Shown here in pieces: positions 6,232 to 11,314 of a stretch of 11,314 nt of DNA (within the stretch, counting starts at the first letter, position 1; each line of letters begins with the position of its first letter). Source of the DNA: Actinomycetes bacterium (GTDB lineage Bacteria > Actinomycetota > Thermoleophilia > Gaiellales > Gaiellaceae); contig JAUXJK010000033.1 in NCBI GenBank assembly GCA_030624785.1, positions 1 to 11,314 of the forward strand, in the 5' to 3' direction. Made by a program: the position numbers and the translations under genes. Below the pieces are notes generated by a model that made no database searches, was not told the origin of the DNA, and saw nothing but the letters and a program-made list of their open reading frames with translations.

Positions 6232-7344
6232 CTACACGCCGCGCGGCTGCATTGCCTGCTCGAGTACGGCGACCGCCTCGGCCGTCGTTGTGATGCCGTC
6301 AGCCCGTCGACGCGCGAGCGCTGCGATGAACTCAAGGACGTTCTCGGATGCGAGCCGCACCGTCATGTCACGCACGTCGAGGCCGGGCGCGACCTCGACG
6401 AAGTCCATGGCATCCGCGCCCGCGAGCCCCACCAGCCGGATCAGTTGCTTGATCTGGTACGGCAGCAGTCCTCCGGTCGTGGGGATCGCATGGCCGGGAA
6501 TGAAAGCGGCCTCCATCACGTCGGGATCCCACATGACGTAGAAAGCTTTCGTCCCGTCCTGCACCCGATCGAGAATCTCGCTCATGACGGGTAGGACGCC
6601 GCGCTCGTGAAAGAGCTCGGGCGGGTAGATCGCTGCGCCCGCATCCAGGCCGCTCTTCACCATTGCGTGGCTGTGATCGAAGCCGCGGATACCTACCATC
6701 ACGACGTTTCGTGGGTTCACGAGCTCGCGCGGGAGCTCGAGGATGCGCGCCATGGGTGATCCGCACCAGTAGCGATCACCTCGGTAGTTGTCGGCGGTGT
6801 CGGTGTGCGCGTCCAGCCAGATCATCCCGACGTTGCCGCCGTGATGTTCAGCAAAGGTCTTGAAGGCGATGTACGAGGTGGAGTTGTCTCCTCCCAGGAT
6901 TACTGGGGTTGCGCCCGTGGCAAGGATGTCGCCTAGCACAGCCGAGAGCTTCCCGAAGGCCTCCTCGTATCCGTCAGTGTTCGCGATAAAGATGTTTCCA
7001 ACGTCGGCGACCTTGATGGCTGTCTTCAGATCGACATCCATCGTGAAGCCGTACGTGCGGCAGAAGCTGAGCCCGCGGCGAATGCCGATTGCGCCCTCGG
7101 CAGGGCTACCGCCCGAGGGGCGAAGTCCCGGAATCATGCGATACGAAGCCCCGATGTCGATCGGAAAGCCCACCATCACCACGTCGGCTTCCGCTGCTCG
7201 CTCCGGTGGTAGGACGATCTCGCTGAAGTAGCCGTGCACCGGGTCGCTGATGGCCGGCCGTGGTACCGAGACCGGGATCAGAATCTGATCGTCCAGGTAC
7301 TTTCGGACCTTGTGTGCGAACGTCGCGTCTTCGACGGAAGACAT
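6232..7344 (-). CDS. ureohydrolase (arginase/agmatinase superfamily), divergent metal site
   Basis: This is a 370-residue member of the arginase/agmatinase superfamily, which uses two metal ions to split urea or a related group from guanidino compounds. The DAHTD motif at 178-182 (WLDAHTDTAD, with Asp185 further on) and Asp273-Pro-Asp275 (MWDPDVMEAAFIPG) supply metal ligands. Glu317 in DFVEVAP corresponds to the Glu that holds the guanidinium group in arginase. The first signature reads GGDNS at 151-155: Asn154 replaces the metal-binding His of GGDHS. This change could lower or alter metal binding, so the substrate is uncertain. The N-terminus is about 50 residues longer than a minimal agmatinase, in line with larger guanidino-acid hydrolases. 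AGGAGG (complement of 7355-7360) lies 10 bases upstream, and a good promoter sits just before it. It is the first gene of the minus operon, followed by the M24 hydrolase. Confidence 0.88.
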   Translation of the reverse strand: MSSVEDATFAHKVRKYLDDQILIPVSVPRPAISDPVHGYFSEIVLPPERAAEADVVMVGFPIDIGASYRMIPGLRPSGGSPAEGAIGIRRGLSFCRTYGFTMDVDLKTAIKVADVGNIFIANTDGYEEAFGKLSAVLGDILATGATPVILGGDNSTSYIAFKTFAEHHGGNVGMIWLDAHTDTADNYRGDRYWCGSPMARILELPRELVNPRNVVMVGIRGFDHSHAMVKSGLDAGAAIYPPELFHERGVLPVMSEILDRVQDGTKAFYVMWDPDVMEAAFIPGHAIPTTGGLLPYQIKQLIRLVGLAGADAMDFVEVAPGLDVRDMTVRLASENVLEFIAALARRRADGITTTAEAVAVLEQAMQPRGV

Positions 7345-7386
7345 CGGTCTGGCACCTCCTGCCTTGCGGGGGATTCAGCCTGTCCG

Positions 7387-7415
7387 ACCCTAACTGGCTA
7401 CCAAATCGAGGTCAA
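7387..7415 (-). promoter_or_regulatory. sigma70-type promoter for the minus-strand operon
   Basis: Read on the minus strand, TTGACC (complement of 7410-7415) is followed by a 17-base spacer and TAGGGT (complement of 7387-7392). This fits the TTGACn-N17-TAnnnT pattern of primary-sigma promoters in actinobacteria. Transcription would begin near 7380, giving a leader of about 35 bases with AGGAGG at 7355-7360 before the ATG at 7344. The spacer contains TGGTAGCCA, a short imperfect dyad that might matter for regulation. Confidence 0.65.
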
Positions 7416-7419
7416 CCAT

Positions 7420-7430
7420 CGAACTGTTCG
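7420..7430. promoter_or_regulatory. palindrome CGAAC-T-GTTCG in the divergent control region
   Basis: CGAACTGTTCG is a perfect 5-1-5 inverted repeat. It lies 4 bases upstream of the -35 of the minus-strand promoter and about 110 bases before the NicX-like gene. Its position between two divergent operons suits an operator for a shared regulator. The arms resemble those of the actinobacterial LexA box, but that box has four bases between the arms and this has one. No regulator gene is in the window. The rest of the 197-base gap (7345-7541) holds a weak TAGGCT at 7470-7475 that could be a plus-strand -10, without a matching -35. Confidence 0.35.
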
Positions 7431-7541
7431 GCGGCTCGACGCAGAACCTCGGAGTCAGGACGCTCGCGCTAGGCTGCCGCACGGACGCAAGGACAGAGTG
7501 GGCGACTCCCCGCTATCGCGGTGATCGAACGGAGACAGTAG

Positions 7542-8588
7542 ATGGAAGCCGTAGTTGATCTCGTGCCAATGTTCCAGCGAGAGTTCGAGCTCTGTGCCGT
7601 GAAGGAGGGGGAGCTCCTCATCCTGCTCACCGAGGCGGGAACGCGGCCGGAGTACGTTGGCGCCGCCGGAGGCGCAGCTCTCGCTCTTGGCGCCGAGGTT
7701 TTCGAGGTGTCTGTTCGGGGCCGCGGCTGGCAGGGAACGCCGTTCACCGGCCGTGGTGGCATGAGCGTGCCAGCGCTCACCTACCCGACCCGGCTGCTCG
7801 ACGTTGTCCGTGACACGCTCTCGCGAGCTGACTTCGTCGTCGACCTGATTCCTGACACCATCATTCATCGCCCATTGCGCGACGAGCTGAAGCAGGCGGG
7901 CGCGCGAATTCTCACCGTGTGCGAACCGGCCGACGCGCTTGAGCGCATGGCACCGAACGCCTCGATCACAGCCCAGGTTGTGAGCCTGCGCGATCGCGTT
8001 GCCGCTGCGTCTGAGCTGCACGTGAGTTCGGCAGGCGGGACCGACCTGAGGTTCGATCTCACCGACACGAACGCGAACGGACAGAAGGGGTACGCCGATC
8101 AGGCCGGGACATGGGATCACTGGCCGAGCGCGCTCGTGACCGGGTATCCCGTCGACGACCGGGCGCACGGAACGCTCGTCCTTTCACCCGGCGACGTTGT
8201 GCTCCCGTTCAACCGCTACGTCGATGCTCCGGTGACTATGCGTATCGCCGATGGCTTCATCGATGAGATTGACGGTGAGCTCGATGCAGCGTTCGTGCGC
8301 GACTACCTGGAGAGCTTCAAGGATCGCGAGGTCTACCGGACATCGCACATTGGGTTCGGTATGCACCCAGCAGCGCAGTGGAACGCCCTCTCGTTCTACG
8401 ACCGGCGAGAGACCATGGGCATGGACGCAAGGTGCTTCCGTGGCGGATTCCTGTTCTCGACTGGCCCAAACCGTTTCACCGGGCGCTACATCGATGCGCA
8501 TCTGGACATCCCGATGCGCGGCTGCACGGTCAGGCTTGACGGCGAGATTGTTCTCGACGCCGGTGTGCTTGTCGGCGCGGAATCGTAG
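7542..8588 (+). CDS. nicX: NicX-like 2,5-dihydroxypyridine 5,6-dioxygenase homologue (M29-like fold)
   Basis: This 348-residue protein aligns, from memory, along its length with Pseudomonas NicX, the Fe(II) enzyme that opens 2,5-dihydroxypyridine to N-formylmaleamate in nicotinate breakdown. Shared blocks are GYAD..G.WDHWPS (183-196), GTLVL..GD..LPF (210-223), EVY..SHIGFG (263-273), the MDAR..GGFLFSTGPN block (294-310) and HLDIPMR (320-326). The three iron ligands of NicX (His265, His318, Asp320) match His269, His320 and Asp322. His109 matches NicX His105, which has the same 160-residue spacing to the first ligand, and His193 lies in the conserved WDHWP. Databases often label this family 'leucyl aminopeptidase' because of its M29-like fold. 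GGAG at 7531-7534 lies 7 bases before the ATG. It heads the plus operon. No NicC, NicD, NicE or NicF is in the window, so the ring substrate may differ from the classic one. Family is strong; exact substrate is open. Confidence 0.82.
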   Translation: MEAVVDLVPMFQREFELCAVKEGELLILLTEAGTRPEYVGAAGGAALALGAEVFEVSVRGRGWQGTPFTGRGGMSVPALTYPTRLLDVVRDTLSRADFVVDLIPDTIIHRPLRDELKQAGARILTVCEPADALERMAPNASITAQVVSLRDRVAAASELHVSSAGGTDLRFDLTDTNANGQKGYADQAGTWDHWPSALVTGYPVDDRAHGTLVLSPGDVVLPFNRYVDAPVTMRIADGFIDEIDGELDAAFVRDYLESFKDREVYRTSHIGFGMHPAAQWNALSFYDRRETMGMDARCFRGGFLFSTGPNRFTGRYIDAHLDIPMRGCTVRLDGEIVLDAGVLVGAES

Positions 8589-8601
8589 TTGCGTTGATCG
8601 C

Positions 8602-9720
8602 ATGAGCGACGAGTTCGAGGCTGCAATCGAGTCGCGCAAGCAGGAACATCTGTGGTACGCGCAGGGCGATGTGGAGGCGCATACCTCCGCGGGCTGGAGC
8701 GACATCGAGCTCGTCCATCAGGCTGTTCCGGAGATCGACTTCGAGTCGATCGACCTCTCGACCGAGTTTCTCGGTCGAACTCTCAAAGCCCCGCTCGTGT
8801 TGCCCGGAATGACTGGCGGGCACACCGACGCAATCGAGATCAATGTGAACCTCGCCCGGGCTGCGGAACGCTACGGGCTCGCAATGGGCGTCGGCAGCCA
8901 GCGCGCGGCGCTCAGGGCGCCGGCTCTCGCCGGCACGTACGCGGTCGCGCGAGACGAAGCTCCGAACGCGTTCCTCATGGCCAACATCGGCGCGCCGCAG
9001 CTGATTCAGCAAGGCGAGGAGGACCCTGTCTCCGAATCCGACGTCGACGAGCTGATCTCGATGATCGACGCAGACGCACTTGCCGTGCACTTCAACTGGC
9101 TCGAAGAGCTCGTGCAGCCTGAAGGCAATCGGAATGCGGTTGGTTGTATCGATGCACTCGCGCACGTCGTTAAGTACCTGGGCGCGCGAACGCCCGTAGT
9201 CGCCAAGGAAACCGGCGCGGGTTTGTCTCGCGAAGCTGCCGACCAACTAGTGGCCGCGAGGGTCGCGGCGCTCGACGTCGGTGGGAAGGGGGGCACGAGC
9301 TTCGCTGCCGTCGAGGGACAACGCGCCGCCGCCCGCGGAGATTCTCTGAGGGCGAAGCTCGGCGAGGTTTACCGCGACTGGGGGCTTCCAACGCCCGTGT
9401 CGATCATCGCCGCTGCGAGCACAGGTGTACCGATCATCGCTACGGGAGGCATTCGATCCGGACTCGACGCCGCAAAGGCTCTTGCGCTCGGCGCCTCGCT
9501 CGTCGGGGTCGCACGACCTATGCTGCAGGCTGCTATCAAGGGCGAAAACGCGTTGGCTGCAGTGATCGAAACCTACTTGACGGAACTCGCGACCGGAATG
9601 TTTCTGACCGGTTCCGCGACCGTTGCTGATCTTCGAGGCTCTCCACGGGCCGTACTTGGCACAACGGCCCAGCGGCTGCAGGCACTAGGGCTTCCCACAG
9701 ACATCGCGGGGTCACGCTGA
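8602..9720 (+). CDS. fni: type 2 isopentenyl-diphosphate delta-isomerase (FMN-dependent)
   Basis: This 372-residue FMN enzyme of the IDI-2 family interconverts isopentenyl and dimethylallyl diphosphate. Motifs are SRKQEHL (11-17), PGMTGG (68-73), GVGSQRAAL (97-105), NIGAPQLI (128-135), HFNWLEELVQPEGN (163-176), KETGAGLS (202-209), LDVGGKGGTSF (224-234) and TGGIRSGLDAAKALALGA (281-298). The key Gln172 and Glu174 in QPEG are present. Usual family residues are changed nearby: HxNxLEE instead of HxNxLQE, and PEGN instead of PEGD. The ATG at 8602 follows the NicX-like stop by 13 bases and lacks a good Shine-Dalgarno site; an upstream in-frame extension to 8251 would overlap nicX and is rejected. 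ubiX begins 2 bases after the stop. UbiX needs a dimethylallyl phosphate donor, so this copy probably feeds flavin prenylation rather than only general isoprenoid synthesis. Confidence 0.88.
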   Translation: MSDEFEAAIESRKQEHLWYAQGDVEAHTSAGWSDIELVHQAVPEIDFESIDLSTEFLGRTLKAPLVLPGMTGGHTDAIEINVNLARAAERYGLAMGVGSQRAALRAPALAGTYAVARDEAPNAFLMANIGAPQLIQQGEEDPVSESDVDELISMIDADALAVHFNWLEELVQPEGNRNAVGCIDALAHVVKYLGARTPVVAKETGAGLSREAADQLVAARVAALDVGGKGGTSFAAVEGQRAAARGDSLRAKLGEVYRDWGLPTPVSIIAAASTGVPIIATGGIRSGLDAAKALALGASLVGVARPMLQAAIKGENALAAVIETYLTELATGMFLTGSATVADLRGSPRAVLGTTAQRLQALGLPTDIAGSR

Positions 9721-9722
9721 CG

Positions 9723-10295
9723 ATGGTCGATCGGCTTGTCGTTGGCATTTCGGGGTCTACCGGGCCGATCTATGGCGTGCGTCTGCTGGAGGCGCTCGCT
9801 GAGCACTTTCCCGAGGTGGAGCGGCACCTGATTCTGACGAAAGCCGCGCGCCTGACTATCGACTACGAACTCGGACGGGATCCGACAGAGGTCGAAGCAC
9901 TCGGTTCGGTGCTGCATTCGGAGAGCAACATTGGTGCGACCATCGCCAGCGGCACGTTCGTCACCGGAGGCATGGTGGTCGCTCCATGTTCGATCAAGAC
10001 GCTGAGCGCTATCGCCAATAGCTACAACGACTCACTGATCAGTCGCGCGGCCGATGTGTGTCTCAAGGAACGCCGACCGCTCGTGCTTGTCGTGCGTGAG
10101 ACGCCACTTCATCACGGTCACCTTCGGCTGATGACGCAGGTGACGGAGGCGGGGGCAGTCGTGCTGCCGCCGACGCCCGCCTTCTACCACCGGCCGCAGA
10201 CCATCGAGGACATCGTCGACCATACGGTTGTGAAGGTGCTCGACTTGTTTGGCTTGCATACCGATGATCTGATCCAGCGATGGGCAGGCCTTTGA
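9723..10295 (+). CDS. ubiX: UbiX-family flavin prenyltransferase
   Basis: This 190-residue protein attaches a dimethylallyl group to reduced FMN to make prenylated FMN, the cofactor of UbiD-type (de)carboxylases. It opens VVGISGSTGPIYG (6-18), where most members have GISGASGAIYG. The core GMVVAPCSIKTLSAIANSYN (83-102) binds flavin and phosphate. SRAADVCLKERRPLVLVVRE (107-126) and TPLHHGHL precede PPTPAFYHRPQTIEDIVD (151-168), and VKVLDLFGL closes the protein. Length is normal for UbiX. It starts 2 bases after fni and lies 25 bases before the HyuA-type gene, clearly in one operon. No UbiD gene is visible, so the user of the cofactor should lie beyond the right edge or elsewhere in the genome. 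Confidence 0.93.
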   Translation: MVDRLVVGISGSTGPIYGVRLLEALAEHFPEVERHLILTKAARLTIDYELGRDPTEVEALGSVLHSESNIGATIASGTFVTGGMVVAPCSIKTLSAIANSYNDSLISRAADVCLKERRPLVLVVRETPLHHGHLRLMTQVTEAGAVVLPPTPAFYHRPQTIEDIVDHTVVKVLDLFGLHTDDLIQRWAGL

Positions 10296-10320
10296 GTCGC
10301 CCAACACGAGAAGAGGCGCC

Positions 10321-11314
10321 ATGACCGACCGCGGCGAGCGACTTGCCATCGACATCGGCGGCACATTCACGGACGTCGTGTTTGCCAACGAGGTTGGGAC
10401 CGTGTCGACGCTAAAGGTGCCGACAACGCCGGAGGACATCACGATCGGCATCCTCTCGGGCCTGGAGAAGGTCGGCGCCACACCGGCAGCCCTCGACGCA
10501 TTCGTGCACGGGACAACGATCGCGCTCAACGCCCTGCTCGAGCGCAAGACCCCGGAGGTCGGTCTGATTACGACCGCGGGATTCCGCGACGTCCTCGAGA
10601 TCATGCGCACCAACAGAGTGAACATGTACGACCTCCAGCAGGAGAAGCCGAAACCCCTCGTTGCGCGACAGTGGCGCCGCGAGATTACGGCGCGCCTCGA
10701 CTATCAGGGCCAGAGCCTCGTGGACGTCGATCCCGATGAGGTTCGAGCGATCGCGCGCGACTTCGTCGACGCTGGAATCAGCACGGTCGCCGTGTGCCTT
10801 CTGCATGCGTACGCGTCCTCGTCGCACGAGGAGGCTGTCGCGGCCACGTTGCGCGAAGCGATCCCAGACGTCAACATTTCTCTCTCCTCTGACGTCAGCC
10901 GCGTGTGGCGTGAGTTCGAACGCACGTCGACAACGGTGAGCAACGCTGCCACCAAGCCCATCGTGACCAGGTATCTGGAGCAGCTCGAACAGTCGCTGGC
11001 GGCGCGTGATTTCGCCGGGCGAGTACTGATCATGCAGTCAAACGGGGGCGTCATGTCGGCGGCCGATGCTCGTCACAGGCCTGTTGCCACCCTCATGTCG
11101 GGCCCAGTAGGGGGTGTCACCGGTGCCACCGAGCTTGCACGCGCGAGTGAGGAGAAAGGCAGCTACGTGACCCTCGATATCGGCGGTACGAGCGCCGACG
11201 TTGCGATCATCGATCGGGGTGAGCCGGTGACGCGCTCGGTTGGCCATATCGACGGCTGGCCCGTGATGGTTCCGATGATCGATATCGAGTCGATCGGAGC
11301 AGGGGGCGGATCGA
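10321..11314 (+). CDS. hyuA: hydantoinase/oxoprolinase family protein, HyuA-type subunit (3' truncated)
   Basis: The open frame continues past the right edge; 331 residues are visible of a protein usually near 650-700. It has the actin-like ATPase layout of HyuA: the N-terminal phosphate loop IDIGGTFTDVVF (10-21), HGTTIALNALLER (63-75), then the second half with ATKPIVTRYL (210-219), QSNGG (239-243), SGPVGG (260-265), LDIGGTSADV (285-294) and the DIESIGAGGGS run at the edge. Members include N-methylhydantoinase A, 5-oxoprolinase and subunits of acetone or acetophenone carboxylases; all use ATP to activate an amide, carbonyl or carboxylate, usually with a HyuB partner. AGAGG at 10312-10316 lies 4 bases before the ATG. 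Close linkage with ubiX suggests a joint role, possibly with HyuB and a UbiD further right. Subfamily and substrate cannot be set from half the protein. Confidence 0.9.
   Translation, partial: MTDRGERLAIDIGGTFTDVVFANEVGTVSTLKVPTTPEDITIGILSGLEKVGATPAALDAFVHGTTIALNALLERKTPEVGLITTAGFRDVLEIMRTNRVNMYDLQQEKPKPLVARQWRREITARLDYQGQSLVDVDPDEVRAIARDFVDAGISTVAVCLLHAYASSSHEEAVAATLREAIPDVNISLSSDVSRVWREFERTSTTVSNAATKPIVTRYLEQLEQSLAARDFAGRVLIMQSNGGVMSAADARHRPVATLMSGPVGGVTGATELARASEEKGSYVTLDIGGTSADVAIIDRGEPVTRSVGHIDGWPVMVPMIDIESIGAGGGS

Noticed and set aside
6207..6335. Longer start for the M24 protein at 6335
   Set aside because: It would overlap the ureohydrolase gene by about 100 bases, adds Arg/Ser-rich sequence, and the perfect AAGGAGG is placed for the start at 6206.
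7420..7430. LexA/SOS box in the divergent region
   Set aside because: The arms CGAAC/GTTCG fit, but the spacer is one base instead of four, so it is not a LexA site.
8251..8601. N-terminal extension of the isomerase frame upstream of 8602
   Set aside because: It would overlap most of the 3' third of the NicX-like gene and encodes Arg/Ser-rich shadow sequence; the IDI-2 fold starts at MSDEFEAAIESRK.

Overview
The window is a dense stretch of GC-rich bacterial DNA (roughly 60% G+C by eye). It has clear AGGAGG-type ribosome binding sites, short intergenic gaps and one good TTGACC-N17-TAGGGT promoter. Several luciferase-like flavoenzymes, one of F420/Mer type, together with a creatininase-family hydrolase, an FmdA/FmdB pair, a DUF3303-like protein and a HyuA-type protein suggest a soil-type actinobacterium. 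The lineage is inferred from gene content; no rRNA or taxonomic marker is present. No tRNA, rRNA, CRISPR array, insertion sequence or phage gene was seen.

Layout: (1) A plus-strand block from the left edge to 3629 holds the tail of one luciferase-like monooxygenase, a complete second one, a creatininase-family amidohydrolase, a formamidase (fmdA) and its zinc-ribbon companion (fmdB). (2) A minus-strand operon reads from 7344 down to 3646: a ureohydrolase, an M24 'pita-bread' hydrolase, an F420-type luciferase-like oxidoreductase and a small DUF3303-like protein. It converges on fmdB with only 16 bases between stops. (3) A plus-strand operon starts at 7542 and runs off the right edge: a NicX-like 2,5-dihydroxypyridine dioxygenase homologue, a type 2 isopentenyl-diphosphate isomerase (fni), a UbiX flavin prenyltransferase and the first 331 residues of a HyuA-type hydantoinase/oxoprolinase. 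Operons 2 and 3 diverge from a 197-base control region with a convincing minus-strand promoter and an 11-base palindrome.

Taken together this looks like an accessory catabolic island for an organic nitrogen compound, probably a heterocycle or cyclic amide. Oxygenases (luciferase-like proteins, NicX-like ring opener) would activate or open the ring. A set of C-N hydrolases (HyuA, creatininase family, ureohydrolase, M24, formamidase) would take the fragments down to ammonia, formate and carbon skeletons. The actual substrate cannot be read from the sequence. Several hydrolases carry changes at normally conserved active-site positions (Asn for the His of GGDH in the ureohydrolase, both accessory His positions lost in the M24 protein, GHATN instead of GHGGN in the creatininase-family protein), so the textbook reactions should not be assumed. 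The fni-ubiX pair, 2 bases apart, looks like a dedicated supply line for prenylated FMN, although no UbiD decarboxylase is visible in the window.
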